The notes under the pieces are model-generated. The model had not been told where the DNA came from. It saw nothing but the letters and a program-made list of their open reading frames with translations, and made no database searches. A stretch of DNA of 64,000 bases. Source: Mangifera indica (lineage: Eukaryota; Streptophyta; Magnoliopsida; Sapindales; Anacardiaceae). A program made the translations under genes and the position numbers. How positions within the stretch are numbered: position 1 is the first letter of the stretch; the number at the start of each line of letters is the position of its first letter. This document shows, piece after piece, positions 1 to 13,478 of the stretch. Location of the stretch: positions 17,620,930 to 17,684,929 of the forward strand of contig NC_058143.1 of NCBI RefSeq assembly GCF_011075055.1, in the 5' to 3' direction.

Positions 1-343
1 CACAAAAGTTGATGACTGAAAATTCAAACTTCCATGACAAACAATATTAATAGATTGTCTTTTTTATAAATAAAATAAAATAAAGAAAAGACAAACTAAT
101 ACAATTACAAAACTCTAGATGCATGTTGCATATCAAAAGTAACAGAACAATCATTTCCTCAAGTAGTAACAATATCATAAAAGTTGTGTAATAGAAGATA
201 ACTACATATGGAGGAATCTATCTTTAGCAATTAATATACCAAATTTTATGTGCACTTCATTCTTTATAGAAACATAGGAAAGAAACTGAATACGAATATG
301 AAGAGTAATAAGTATGCCAACTTTATTCAGGATCAAGACTTAC

Positions 344-2853
344 CAGTCCAACTTTGAATTGACATCCAAGGAAAAAGTTGATTCAATAGGTGTCATAGCC
401 TCCTCTGCAGTCTGTTCACTCAAAAAGTGTAGCAAAAAGTGTAAGTTGAAATGATGACAAAAAATAATATCAATTGATTCCAACTCAAGTTTTGGAAGCA
501 AGCATGATAAAAGAAGGAATACGGTCCTTCAACAAGGACAGTACAGTCAAACATTGAAACCCTTACCACCCCAAATTAACAACAAATTTTCAGTAGAAAG
601 TTGAGATACTTCACCACAATCCATTTACAGGCAGCCACATATAAAGTTAAAAGAAAAGCAATTGAACAATTTTCAGATGCATTTCTACAAATTCAAGTTA
701 GAAAACAAAGGCTGTTTTATGGGACATTGTACAGTGATTGAAAACGATAAATAAACTGCCCCAACATTCTAGTTTCATCACAGAGCATACCTTTTCAGTC
801 AAATCTAGGGCACCGCTGATAATTGTTGTCTCATCATGTGTTAGTTCACCTCCCTTACCAGCCTAATTACCATGAAAAAAAATATATTATAACAATGAAA
901 TAGCCAAAAGTGATTCCCATAGCATTACTATACACTAATAATGGAAGAATTGAACACTTTGCCCAATATACAAGTTGATATTTAAAATTGTTATATTATT
1001 TTCATCTGAACTGCTTTACTTTACCTCCTGGCTGTGGATTGAGACAAGAGCTTTTAACTGAGCTCGCCTAAATAGAGCTTCATTATGTCCCAATACAAAG
1101 TCCAAAATCTGGAGTAAAATCTTGTTAGCATCAATAGGAAAATCCCAATTCAAGTAATAAAAGAATTTTTCTTACAGATCACCACAAGTTAACAACTAAA
1201 TTATATTATCAGAGCTATGATGCCACAAAAGTCTAAGAATCACTCATAGAATTTACCTTCCCAATGGGATAAGATATTGGATAACAAATAACCATTAAAA
1301 TTCGTACAAGCCACACAAAATTTGCACCTACAGCAAGACCATATCTTGTACATATTGCTTGCGGAATAACCTGACAAGTAAAAGGAATCATGAAAACCAA
1401 ATTCCTTTCTAGCCAAAGAAATACAGGTTGAAACTCAACAGCCAAAGCATGGAATTCAAGAGAGTATACCTCCCAAAAAACAGAACAAAAGTCACAGACA
1501 GTATTATAGCAACATACTGGTTGAAAATCTTATCCAGATATATAGGAAGGGCCTGCAGGTTGCAAGAATCAAAGCCATTAGCTGTAGCAAGGCATATAAA
1601 TATTTACTAATTGAGGAAAAACAGCACCACAATGATTCGAATTAAGATAACAAGTTTAACTCAATACTTTAAGCATCTTCATTTGGCATAAAGCCACATA
1701 AGCAGTATTTCCTCTTAAATATAATATCAACAGCTCAAATCACAGATACATTGTCTTTATAAATGTAAGCACAATGGAACAGTTTGTTGCATATATCTAT
1801 GACCATACTTGCCTTGGATGACAATCAACATTGAACAAACATGATTAATGGCTGTTGAAAATGACAGAGATGGTAACAAGTATTGATCATAGGGTTATTA
1901 ATTAGATGATGAGAGTATGTACTCAAATGTTGACATGGATGATTTCAACAGAACCTACTGAAAAATGAGTTATTTACAAGCTTTGAAACTTCAAGTCATT
2001 GACAAAATTCAAGTTGGATTTTCGTCAACTCTGAAAATAACTTATTTCGTTTTAGAAAATGCTTCCTACAAGTTATCCTGTCTAACAAAAATTCAAAATG
2101 GGAGCCTAAACACCTATTGATCTGCAATATGTTGCCCCCAAAATCATGCCAATATCTTACTTTTTAACTCCTATAAGCAGGTCTAATACCATATATTTTC
2201 AAGAATTATCTCCATATGTATTAAGATAGTGCACATAAAATTAATGTGATCATGAAAAACGTATGAAAACGCTAAATCTTTTCTGTATCATACTGCATAC
2301 TTCTAGTTTTAATAATAACTACCATTCTAGTGCCATATTCAACTAGTAGAAGTTACTAAAGTCAACAGAGAGAGAGAATTAAACTTTATACCTCCATGGC
2401 CACTGCATTACACAGTAGTAAAGTTACAAGAAGTTGGTGTTGTTTTTGAACCACCGGAAGAATACTAGCTGAAAACAAAATGACGCCAAAATTATATAAA
2501 TAAATAAACAGATCGAATTCGAGGATATTAACAACTAGATCCAACTGAGCTACGAGATCGGGAATTAAAGCAAAAAAAAAAAAAAGCGCGCGCGAGAGAG
2601 AGAGAGAGAGACCTGCTTGTTTCTTCTCTGTGGGAGTACCGCTGCGTTGGAGAATTTCAAGGTCGACGAGTCCAAGAGACATGAGACCTAAGGTTAAACC
2701 AGACATAATACCAGCAAAAAGCACCAAGCAGCAAGAAACTCCAGCATAGACGAACCACCAGACGGAGCCAAACGAAATGCCCTCCGCGAGGCCGCTTGAC
2801 TGACCTATCATCGTCAACATCCTCGTCGCCACCATGGCATTAATTAAATGCAT
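344..2853 (-). CDS. CNNM/DUF21 (CBS-domain) membrane transporter, 5' part only
   Basis: Homologue of the plant DUF21 domain-containing proteins (Arabidopsis At4g14240 type), relatives of CNNM/CorC magnesium and metal transporters in membranes. Exons on the minus strand: 2613-2853, 2392-2468, 1470-1552, 1257-1370, 1025-1108, 791-862 and 344-411; the rest lies beyond the left edge. The start is ATG at 2853, giving [12 protein letters not shown]. The DUF21 core is clear: [13 protein letters not shown] in the first membrane segment, then [29 protein letters not shown] and [15 protein letters not shown]. The last exon seen reads [13 protein letters not shown], which leads into the CBS pair in relatives. 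All borders have GT..AG and phases add up except exon 1470-1552, which is 83 nt where 84 are needed: GGGAG stands where GGGGAG would encode the conserved Gly-Glu. As read, the frame breaks there. It is either a sequence error or a recent lesion. Family call certain; intactness uncertain. Confidence 0.9.
2572..2610. repeat. Poly-A plus (CG)n/(GA)n simple repeat at a splice donor
   Basis: An A run followed by GCGCGCGC and then about nine GA units ends directly at the donor of CNNM exon 1 (minus strand). On the transcript the intron therefore begins GT followed by a long CT tract. It is length-variable simple sequence; any effect on splicing is a guess. Confidence 0.85.
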
Positions 2854-3389
2854 CTTGGACCTCTCGTCTTTCTACTAAGGTGAACTTGAAAGTTGAATCA
2901 CCGTCTTTCACATGGATTTTCGAGGCATCTGAGGAAATGGGAGTATAATTGCCTAAAAATTATAAATTATTTCACACGTAGCGAGGCCCGGTAAATCCTT
3001 AAGGGACATATGTCAAATCATTTTATTTATCTACTTACTGGATTTGAATTGAATATTCATATAGAAAAGCCATGTTAATATTAATTATATATATAAGTAA
3101 CGTAATTTAAGAATGATTTATTCAACGCTAAATTGGATTGCTGAATATCGATTAATTCAAATTGAATTTAGATTAGCTCGTTCAAAGTTCAAACTAGCAA
3201 AATTTTCAATTTTTCACCGTTATTTGTATGACGAAGTAATATATAATTAAAAAATCTACTATTTAATTTTTATTATTCGAGATGGTTTATTAATAAAACT
3301 ATAATACACATTTTTTTAAGTGTGTAGATGATAACTATAATAACAAATTATTTGTATACTCAATTATATATAAAAATATATATTCTCAT

Positions 3390-3862
3390 TAGTGCTAGAC
3401 CCGACCCAAACTGACTCAAGCTTAAAAGCCAACTCGACTCAATTTAAATTCTTTTAATTTAAATATGAATTGAATTCATATTTAAAAGTTCAACTCATTT
3501 TAAAACCAAACTAAACTCAAACTAGAAAAAGTTCAACTAAATTCGGCTTATAAGCTAGATAAATGACTCTATTCAATTCGAACGTGACTCATAACTCGAT
3601 TCGAATTTTATTAAATAATTGTTAAACGACATCGTTTTGTCAATTATTCGTAAATTCGAATCATGAATCTGAATCACATATTTGAGTTATGAATTTGAAT
3701 CATAAATTCGAACTAAATTCGAAGCAAATAATTTTCATTCAAACCAAATATAATTTACCTTTAATACTAGTTTGATGAACTTATGTCAAACTATTTTTTA
3801 TTTAAAATAAACTTAAACCAAAAGATATTTGGGCCCAACTAGGTTTGTATCCACTCCTAGTC
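3390..3862. repeat. Degenerate TIR repeat with ACGACATCGTTTTG motif
   Basis: The segment is rich in ACTCGA/AATTCGAA words and carries ACGACATCGTTTTG near 3627-3640, a motif shared with repeats near 16022 and 21640. Its ends (GTGCTAGACCCGACCC and, inverted, CTAGGAGTGGATACAAACC) look like decayed inverted termini. It resembles the TAGGGGTG-type hAT MITEs common in plants; boundaries are approximate. Confidence 0.45.
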
Positions 3863-4085
3863 CTAGTAACATTGCTAGGTGATTTATGTACATAGATTTA
3901 AAAGTTTGCTACTATATCAATTAGGTTATAAATAGGTGGGAATACAAAGATATTATCGCAAATATGCAATGATCAAAGTAAAATTATAATTAAAAAAAGA
4001 AGAAGAAAGTTTTAGATATTGTCTAAACAAGTTAAAAAGACTATTTTGTCTTATTACCCAACAATCCATGATTCTCCTTAAAGAT

Positions 4086-4212
4086 AAAACTATGTGTATA
4101 ACTTTTGTCCATAAACATCGATATATCATCATGTGATTGAGGTTGTTTTATCTTTAATTTTCAACTATCTAATCACATGATGATATATCTTTATTTGTGC
4201 ACATAACACTAC
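4086..4212. repeat. AT-rich palindromic MITE
   Basis: The left half (ACTATGTGTATAAC ... ATATATCATCATGTGATT) is mirrored by the right half (AATCACATGATGATATATC ... GTGCACATAACAC) around a T-rich centre. It is one copy of the commonest small repeat in the window; its ATCATGTGATT half-site recurs near 18660 and 27975. Confidence 0.65.
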
Positions 4213-4802
4213 TTTTCACTTGAAAGTAAAACATAGTTTCCAAATGATCTGTTCATTTTTTATTTTTTTTGTATGATTTCAGTATTTATCATTGCATGGA
4301 ACATCCACAAATATATACAAATCAAATAACATAACAAATTCATTTTGGTTCCACATGTTTTTATATTATTTCAATTCTAGGTTAAAAATTATCATTATTT
4401 TCAAGCTTTACCCTAAGCCTATGAAAATCAACTCTCAATGTCAGTTTCACAGCAACGAATGAATAAATAACATTTCCAGCAAACTTACCTCTTCCATGCT
4501 ACTTTACTTGAAGTTGCCATCAAATTATTGATTTCTTCTAGTATCTAACCTTCAATGGAACCACACTTCACGCAGATAGATATGGCAAAAGGCCAAAGGA
4601 AAAAAAAATGGAATACAAAACCTCAAAAGGAACTAAAAATGCTGAAAATGCATATACTTTTCCACTGTACTGGAACTGGCATCCCAAAACTTCATCAAGT
4701 ATTACCTAATCTTATTTTAGATGACTAATATATTTAAATCAGCTACTCCATATATTCTTCTCTGCTTCAACAATCAACTGCAAAAGTATTAACAAAATTG
4801 AA

Positions 4803-5782
4803 CTAGAACTTGTAGGGTGTCAGCCTCCCTTTACGTTTCGACAACCCTGGCTCTGCAATCTTAACCAGGATAAACCTGCCATCAAAAAACTGAAACACCA
4901 AAATGATTTGCAAGCAGCTAAAAGGCATGAATGCATACCCATGAAGATCAAACTATGAAAAATCGGATACCTCACCGTTCATTTCTTTTACGGCCAGTTG
5001 GGCAGACTCTTTATTTGTGAACCAAACAAATGCAGATCCTAAAGGCTGCTTAAACTTTTTCTCTACAACAATTTTAACTGCAAGATCACACATAAATGTA
5101 ATATCGAAATCACTTTAGCTTTAATGTTTTGCCAACAACATAACAGCAGCAATTCAGAATTACTAAGCTAACACAGAAATAAAAAGGCTTAAATAGAATA
5201 GCTTGAGAGCTATTCAATTGGAACTATCTTTCAATTGAAGATCCTAGATTTGTTAACTCCATGAACTTGTTTAACATCAAACTGAAAGATAATTACTAAT
5301 AGTGTTGCTAAATATAACATTTACATCTAGTAATAAGTTAATTATATCTTTACGTTACTTGCAGAACAAAGAAATTCACCTTGGACAACTTCCCCAAACT
5401 GTGAAAATGCCTTCTTCAAGCGGCCCTCCGTCGTTGAATCCGGCAGTCCTGCACCAATATAAACATAATCCATTTCAATCATCAACAACGTTTCCGACAA
5501 CAATAATCAATAATTATTAGAATGCCCACAGTCAAATTAGAGATGCGTATGCGTACCTTTGATGAAAACCCCAGTTGAAGAAGTGTCTGATTCCGTTGAA
5601 GGAGTTGAGTTTCTGGTAGAGCAAGACCGCTTAAGAGATGGGTAGCGGTCACTGGTAGCAACAGAAACTGAGACTGAAGAAGTTTTGGGAGTTATTATTG
5701 TGGAAATTTGGGACTTTGAGATGAAGAGTGATGGAATTCCACAGGGTTTGGGGGATTGAAGAAAGGGTTTCAATACTGCCAT
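4803..5782 (-). CDS. Organelle-type single-RRM RNA-binding protein
   Basis: A small RNA-binding protein with one RNA recognition motif behind a long Ser/Thr-rich, basic N-terminus that looks like a plastid or mitochondrial targeting peptide. Exons (minus): 5557-5782, 5380-5448, 4971-5077 and 4803-4889, joining in phase to 162 residues from ATG 5782 to TAG at 4803. RNP2 is VFIKGL (about residues 71-76) and RNP1 is LGSAFVWF (about 108-115). The C-terminus is basic (SKRKGRLTPYKF). Size and layout fit the small plant RRM proteins of the AT5G19030/AT4G20030 kind; I recall AT5G19030 lying next to AT5G19040 (IPT5), which fits the order here. The RNA target is unknown and localisation is inferred only from composition. 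Confidence 0.88.
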
Positions 5783-7539
5783 TCCAAAACCCTCAAAATT
5801 GCGCTGTAAAGGGAGCCAAGCAAATCACTTTGTAAAGATAACAGTAAATAAATATGTTTTCAATTTTTTACTTTTCATCACTCAAAATGGTAATACTTGC
5901 AACTTTTTACTTTGGGTAATTTCTTTTCATCACTCAAAATGGTAATGGTTCATGAAAATAAAAAATTAAACTGATCAATTGTCAAGTAAATGACCAGCTT
6001 TTTTCTCTTTTTTTTGGGTAAGCAGTAAATGGCCAGTTTCACTCTTGAATTTATGTAATACTGTAAATCTAAAAAATATTAAAATTTAAAAAAAAAAAAG
6101 AGAGAATAGGGTGGATAAAAAAACAAAAGTTCACCCCCCAAAATTTTATAAAATTTTTATCTACCTCCACTTAATAATTATAAGAAATAAAAATTATAAA
6201 AAAAAATGTTGACAAGATTATTCCTCTTCCACTCATGTCACCCTAGAATTACAACTAATCAACTTTTTAACTCTCCATCATTGAGTGATTGGGTCCTATT
6301 ATTGTTACATTTTTTCAAACTTGTGCACAACTTTTCAATACTATCGTTATTGCTTACAACCAACTCGATATAATATGCGATATCTCACTCAAATTTATTA
6401 TTCCTTGATGCGATTTATCACTATCAGAATCATTTTGGGTGGATCTCATCCTTTTCATAAACTTCGAGATGTCTCGTCACTCATATAGGTCACAGTCACT
6501 TATATAAATCACATATGCTTCTAGATATATCAACTCCATCTAAGTGTTTTTTTATAGCCAAAAAATGAAAAATTAAAAAATAAAATAATTAGAGTGGAGA
6601 TGTAACTTACTTTTGTTATTATATATCAAGTAATATTAAACTTATTACATATTATGCAAAATGACAAAAATAGACATTTAACTTTAACTTTACCAGATGG
6701 GTGAAATATAGATTTCTCAAACTTACACTATAGAAATTTGGTGTTAAGGAAAATTAAATGTGCCCCCCATTAGTGTGAAAAAGTTACAATTAGCGCATTA
6801 AATAAGCTGAACTTACAAAGGACCAAGATAATATGCCAATTGCATATATTTTACATTAGATTTTTTGAATTTAGCCCTCTATATTATAGCATTTTAGATA
6901 AACCACGGAAACGCTAATGAAAATTACACTAACCCCTTTTATATTTAAAATTTTGCACTTACCCTAATATATTATCTATTTATCTGATAATATATTATCT
7001 AATTATTTAATTAATACTAAAAATTAAGTATAGATAACACTGTTTATAATAATTTAATCGGTATAAAATATTTAAATTAAGTTATAAAATAAAATATTGT
7101 TAGAAAATGTATAACTGTGATTTAAAAAAAAAAAAATCCAACTTGTGAGGACAAAGGACGTTTTTTTGTCAACAGTAATTCTTCCCCTTGCAACATGTGG
7201 ATAAGGAAATCATATAGAATGGTCTAAGCAGAAAAAAAATCAATATGATTAAAATTATGCCAAAACCTCTTGTAAAATAATAAAATTATAAATATTTTTT
7301 TATATAATTTGGGTATATTTTATATAATTGAATGATTTTAAATTAAAAATAAAGTAATTTTAATTATATGATAATATATTATTTATATATTTAAATTATA
7401 TATATAAATTGTTTACACCTAGTATTGCTCCTTGTAAAAATGTTTAATAACAATCCTCCTCTAAATTTCTAACTTCCCTCTGCAAACAATATTTGGAGGC
7501 TTGGAGCCTTCTCCCCATTCTTAGAAAAAAACGTTTTTA

Positions 7540-7745
7540 GGCCAAATGACTTATTCCCACTAAGGTTTACTCTTTTTCCTAAACTCTTGTCCGTTAATTT
7601 TTTAAAACTTAAATATTCATCCATCAACTATTAAAATTAACAAAATTTATTAATTTTAAGGATAAAATCATTATTTAATCAAAAATATTAAAAAATAACA
7701 ATTTTCCCAACTCAAAAATTTAAAATATTACCTTTCCCCGGTTAG
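7540..7745. mobile_element. Single arm of a Mutator-like element
   Basis: It starts GGCCAAATGACTTATTCCCAC, close to the termini at 46140 and 59568, and runs through the same AT-rich arm (AAATATTCATCCATCAACTATT) to an AACCC-type inner border near 7740. I found no matching right arm, so this is a half element or a decayed copy. Confidence 0.5.
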
Positions 7746-9271
7746 GGTTTACAATTTCTTCGCTTGCTTTTACGGTAACCGAAGTGGGTGAGACTCTCTT
7801 CGCATTCTGTCATATCAATTTGTACACATATGGATTTTTAAAATTGAAATCCAGTTGCATTAGTGAAGTGGAGCTCACTGCATGATAATCCAGCACAGAA
7901 CAACGTAAACTATATTATATATAAATATGCAGTAATAGTAATATATTCTTTGCGATTCTTAGCTAGAAATGCCAAAAGGCTAGGACAGAATACTGTACCA
8001 AAGCATTACAACTAGGGTTCTAATCTGATTAATTCCTACGTACATGTGCATTATTGCCACTTTAATCTAGAAAAGGACCGCCGTATATATCAATCTTCTG
8101 TAATTTGATTCCTACTGCAAGCGTGAACCATTCTTAAGGAAGAAGCCAAACTGAGGTAACTAGCTAGAAGAATATTTTTATGAGGCATGCCTTTCGATGG
8201 GATTGCTTCATGAGTGGCCACCCACATAATTTAGAAAGAGAAAGAAAGAAAAAAGGGTTGTTCGTTGTTTTCATCCTTGTTTTCATGGATCCGGTTAGAA
8301 TGTGTAAAAGCTAATAGCTGTGCAGAAAGAATAGAACCTAATGGAGATGTGACTAAACGAGAGAACATTAAAAACACTTTACTTGATTAGATTTTTTCAG
8401 GTAAAAAGGGTTCCCAAGTGTTCGGTCTCCAATTCATGTCATTCTTTTAGTTCATTTATAGCTGGATTTAACTGAGTTTTTGCTCGAGAGAATATAGAAA
8501 ATTCCTGGCAGAAGAGTGAGGGTGAGTCCTGTTCAATGAGAAAGGAATTTACAGGCAGTAAGCTACCTTTATATATAAAATTACAAAACCAAAAGTTTTT
8601 AGGCAGCAATGTTAATTAGTAGTAGGTTAAAAGGCTACTAGCATCCATAAATGAATCCAACAATAAAAACGACCAACTTTTATAAGAAAACGACTTCATC
8701 AATATTATTTTAATCAATAAAACTCCGAGCATTCATTTTCAAACAATGTTTTTAAAATCGGATTGATGTTTAAACTGGTTATTTTACTAATTCACACTTC
8801 GATCGATTTAACCAATTAGTTTAGTTTATTCCTAAATTATTATATGCTTTATAAATACTATCAAAAATTCATCACATTTTTTAAACATAAATGGTATATA
8901 TTTAAACAACAAATATTTGATGTCACTCATATGGTTTTCTCTGATTAGAAACACTTATATAGATAATTAATTTGTTTTAGCCCACTAAAATCAATTTAAT
9001 GCAACTCTTCCCTCTCTAATTAATATTTGTTTACCACAATGACAACTTTTCTCTCTATAATTAACATTTGTTTACTTTCAGTAACAACTATCTAACTTCA
9101 AACCAATTAGTCAATCATAATATTTTAATATTACCCATCACCACCACTTTGGTTTTCGTTTCTTTATAAATGCATATACACAAAACAAAACTAATTTTTA
9201 TATATAAAACAGACAGAACCATGGATTGGTTCATGGTTGAACAGGTCAATCCAATTTGATTTTAATAATAC

Positions 9272-9397
9272 TAGTTTTAAGTGTCTAATTAGATATGTAT
9301 CATCATGTGATTTATTAATTTTAAAATAAAAATAAAATAATATTTAATTATACTATGATATATTATTTGGGTATCTAATTAGATACTCAAAACTGAA
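9272..9397. repeat. AT-rich palindromic MITE
   Basis: Inverted ends TAGTTTTAAGTGTCTAATTA (9272 on) and TAATTAGATACTCAAAACT (to about 9396) flank the typical core with AAAATAAAAATAAAATAATATTTAATTATA. Same general family as the copies at 16359 and 28239. Confidence 0.6.
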
Positions 9398-10804
9398 TAC
9401 ACATTACATTATTATATTATAATTCAAGGTGCTAAACAAACGTTGGTATCGAATCAAGTCATTAATACAAAACGATTCTGTTTTATGCCCTTTATCTTAT
9501 AATTAACACCAAATTTGGTGATTTGGAGTGCGCCCTTAAATAATACATTAAAATTAGTTGTCGAATATATATTTTAACCCGGGCTAATTCTTTTAGCATA
9601 AAGTTGGAAATTAGATATGTTATTCTAGTGCAATAAGAATGAATGAATAATTAGACTTAGAAACTAGAAGGAAACCCACTTAAAACTTTGGACAGACCTA
9701 GCTAATGCTTAAGGAATTTTTTCGGATGATCATTATTTAAAGAATGCACAACATTATCTATATAAGGTACCAACTTGTCTAATGGTTTAAGCATATAATT
9801 AACTTGAAAATTGAATAAGACTTTACAACAGCCGACGGGTAGACTTTGAATGATTTATTTTTAATATATGGTACTAAATTTATATATATATATATATATG
9901 TATGTTTGACTTACATGTGACGACATAACTATGCCAATTAGTGCATACATGTAAAACAAATAGTTCCTGGTGGCTTAGATATAAAATTAGGTTAAATAAT
10001 AATGAATGAAGTGATGCGTGATGTGTGATGGGGGAATCAAAAGAAGGTGGGCTCAATTGAAGAAACGACCCTTGAATATATAAATTAAGCATAAGAGAAG
10101 CGGGGGTAGTGAATATGAATATGCCTTGTCAATAAGCTTATATTATAATTTATAATGTAGTAAAATGTGGATTCTATAATTAATTAAGAAAAGCATATTT
10201 ATATTTATAAACCCCCCACTATTGACTTCGCATGATTGCTTTTTTAAGGTTCTTATTACTTATATTGAAGAAAATTCCTTTCAGTCACTCATTATAAATC
10301 TATGTAAGTGCCAATTAAAGTGACCTTTTTTTTTTTTCTGATCCCACGCACGCTCATAACCCATCATAGTCACAATTCATTAGGTTGCTAAAAATGTACA
10401 ATTGAGAACCCCTTAACTTTATATGATTAATGTTCAATCTCTAAGTTAAACTATTAGTCAAGTTGCCACCTTAGATAATATTGTATATTTTCTCTCCTAA
10501 TGATTATTAGGACCCTCTAATCTATCATTGTCCATGACTACCCCGTTATGATTTTCAAACCCTAAAAAATATCACTAAGTGGGGACATTTCATTTTATTC
10601 ATTATAAATTTTCATATATCACTAATCAAACTCCCCACTTTATCTTTTTTAAATTTCTGCTTAAAGTTTCATGCGGGAAGCCTAGTAGTGCTTATACTAT
10701 CCATGGCTTCATGTTGCCCTACCCCATATGCCATCCCATCCCATTACCGAATGTACAAGTTGACAATCATTAGCTCAATACTTGAATCAATATTCTACCT
10801 TAAT

Positions 10805-10970
10805 GTGTTAGGATTCCAATTGTAAGGCATTAAATTTGAATCCTAGATAAGAAAAATATACGTTTTTGATGTAGGATTTATATGACTTAGAGTTTCCTAA
10901 TAGTAATAATTACCTTTTGAGATTTAGTTTTTTTAAACTCATATCATTTGATATTAGAACCACAATCAAG
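10805..10970 (+). mobile_element. Copia-like LTR remnant with degenerate primer-binding site
   Basis: The segment starts TGTTAGGATTCC and ends before TTTGATATTAGAACCAC (about 10946-10962), which resembles the plant retrotransposon primer site TGGTATCAGAGCC complementary to initiator-Met tRNA. No gag or pol can be read after it. Probably an old deleted LTR element. Confidence 0.35.
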
Positions 10971-12369
10971 TTTCTTAGTTATAATTATACTCACGGGTGG
11001 TGAGCTTGGGTGTCAGGTTTGTGCAAGGTATAAATCTCAACAACTAAACATTCAAAGGGTCTCTCCAATCTCAATGATTAAGAAATCAAAAGGCCCTAAA
11101 TATATGGTTGATGCATAGTTTAAACTAATTTGTATATTATCATATAGGAGCTTAGAGGGTAGAGTTGCCTTGAACCACAGGCCAATGTCAAGGTTAAAAC
11201 GATTAAGATAAACATTAATTTCGATGAATAGTATCAAAGTTTTGATATTGAAATCTTGTGATTAATCTTGATAGACACTAACCAAGAATTGTTTATCTTT
11301 TTTCTAATCATTCATCATCTCATCCATCTTTTCTAACTTATCATGCGAGTCTATACATGAAAGTGTGAAAAGATGGATGATGGATTAATTACTATAAGGT
11401 CAAAAGTTTGCATCTTCCATATATATTTTTATATGTTAAATAGTGACAAGGATCTCATCCCCCCACTACCTACACTAGTACATCTCCCTATCACTTTTCT
11501 TCTTGACTACTGGAAAATCAATTAAGCTAGTTGATAATCATGATTGGAATGAGACTTTAGTGTTTTTTAAATAATTAATATCAGAGTTTCATTGACGTGG
11601 AAAAAATTTAAACACAAATTTTCTCTTTAAAAATTTTAATATTTTATTTATTTTATTAATCCTTGAATTTTATATATATATATTCTTTTCCGTTGTCTAT
11701 TATTATGTATATTATAACCAATTAATCTCATAAAAGAAGAAGATTATTGTAATGTGTTTTATAATTTACATTCCAAGATCCCTAAAGCTGCCCACCGTCA
11801 TTTATATTTTAATTGTATTGTTATTCCCTTACTTTTCAAGTCTATATGATTCTTAAATTGGCTGCTATCTTTGGAAAACCCAAATGTTAAAGTTAACTAC
11901 TTTTCAAGACTTACCTTAGGAATATTAATGTGAAATTGTCAAAAAATCAATAAAATAAAATTAGAATTCTAATAAAGTTTTGATTTCTTCTTGATACATA
12001 AATAAATATAGGATTAATTACTACTGGTGGGTAATTAAATTAATGAGATAAAAAAATGCTAGGATGTCAATTCCCTTTATTTATTATTAATATTATTTAT
12101 AATTTTTAGCAACCAAATTCAAAGCCACTACAAAGAAAATGCTCTCCCCGCCCACTGTTTTCTTGGAAACAACTAGGCTGCTTGCCCACTCAAATTGTTG
12201 GTAATAAGGTGCTGTTTTTTACTTTCTTTTAATGTTGATTAGGAAATAATATACCAAATTAAGAAAATTAATTAGTTAAACACAAAACCAGCTTGTGATT
12301 CATGGATAATTCAAAGTAAAATTCAATTGATTCATGTATAGAAGTGACCAATAAATATTTTGAGGGGAT

Positions 12370-12790
12370 TAAAAATTATTCTGGTAATTTATATTTTATT
12401 ATTTATATTATTTTGTTTCGTTTATAAGTAATAAAAAATTTCGATAATTTTCTATTACTAATGGTGATGTGACATATAATATAAAGGATAATTTAATTAT
12501 CACATCGATCTTAGTTATTAAAAATTATCAAAGTAATTTTGATTTTATTATAATTATATTTTTATTTATTATTTTTTTAAGGCAAAAATAATTTTGTTTT
12601 TAATTAATGTAACAATAACATAAAAAAAATATTTTACAATAATTATATCTAACAAAATTTAAGTAAAATAATATACTATTATTTTTTTATTACTTCTAAT
12701 TAAATACAATAATTATTTATACATATTTTATCAAGTTTTATTAAAAATAATAATAATATATATTTAATAATTTTTAAAATATTTTTTGTG
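12370..12790. mobile_element. Decayed Tourist-like MITE
   Basis: It shares ordered words with the element at 29665-30162: TTTATAAGTAATAAAAAATT, TTACTAATGGTGATGTGACA, TAATTTAATTATCACAT, TTTTGATTTTATTATAATTAT and TAATTATTTATAC. Terminal repeats are too decayed to place exactly. Confidence 0.5.
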
Positions 12791-13104
12791 TTGCAGCCAA
12801 GAGACGAATGAAAGTTCGCACCCAGCACTGTCCTATTCTTTATTAAGAGTCAAACTCAAGTCAGCATAAACCTTTGACCTAATATGAAACACACTTAACC
12901 ATATTATTGCTGTAATTTTGTTTGTACGTATTAAAGCCGGAAAGTTACAGGGCAATCCTTTCTTTCCGCCGTTTCTGATTAAGTTATTTAGTTTATTGGG
13001 TTGTAGAGAAGATTGCCTATCAAAGAAATACAAGTGTTTTTGGGGAATCCACCACCATTGAAAAATAATGATGCAACTTTTTGTTAAATAACCTCATCCT
13101 GCTA

Positions 13105-13116
13105 CCATAAATACCC
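13105..13116 (+). promoter_or_regulatory. Probable TATA box of IPT5
   Basis: CCATAAATACCC is a TATA-like element in a less AT-extreme setting, about 530 bp before the IPT5 ATG. A start near 13135-13145 would give a leader of some 340 nt before a 5'-UTR intron. Inferred from position only. Confidence 0.4.
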
Positions 13117-13478
13117 AGCGTAATCACGCAAACTTTGAGCAGGTGGCTGGAGTTTAAATCAGAGAGAATCACAAAGCTGCTAAATCTTTCGTTTTCTCCT
13201 CAGCATTTGTGCTATTATCTTTAGTCGCAATCCTCTATTCCAAGTGTACATATACCTATAGGTTAGATTTTCAATTACTTAGAGTTGGCTTTGCATATAC
13301 CCGAAAAACACCTCCTCCTTTCCCACTACGTTTGCTTCATATTCTGTGCGAGCCATTTACATTTCCATTTCCACCAAGTTTTGCTACAGTTCACTCTTTC
13401 TTTCCTTCTCTCTCTGCAAGGAGAGAGATTGTACTGGCCATATTTCCTCCACAGGTCGCCGCATATTTGATAGTAAAG

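Larger units (their letters stand above)
2854..4802. other. Intergenic between CNNM and RRM genes
   Basis: The divergent side near 2854-2990 is the CNNM promoter and 5' leader. The rest is AT-rich with no coding exon that I can support. It holds a GAGC/CTCG-type repeat (about 3390-3862) and one palindromic MITE (about 4086-4212). From 4420 to 4800 is the 3' flank of the RRM gene, which reads leftward. Confidence 0.6.
5783..13104. other. Long gene-free AT-rich stretch upstream of IPT5
   Basis: No exon could be supported on either strand; the open frames here are short, low-complexity and unlike any family I know. It holds a Mutator-like arm (7540-7745), palindromic MITEs (7280-7428 and 9272-9397), a Copia-like LTR and primer-site remnant (about 10805-10970) and a decayed Tourist-like MITE (about 12370-12790). 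The stretch 7740-8560 has less repeat character, but I see no gene in it. Confidence 0.6.
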
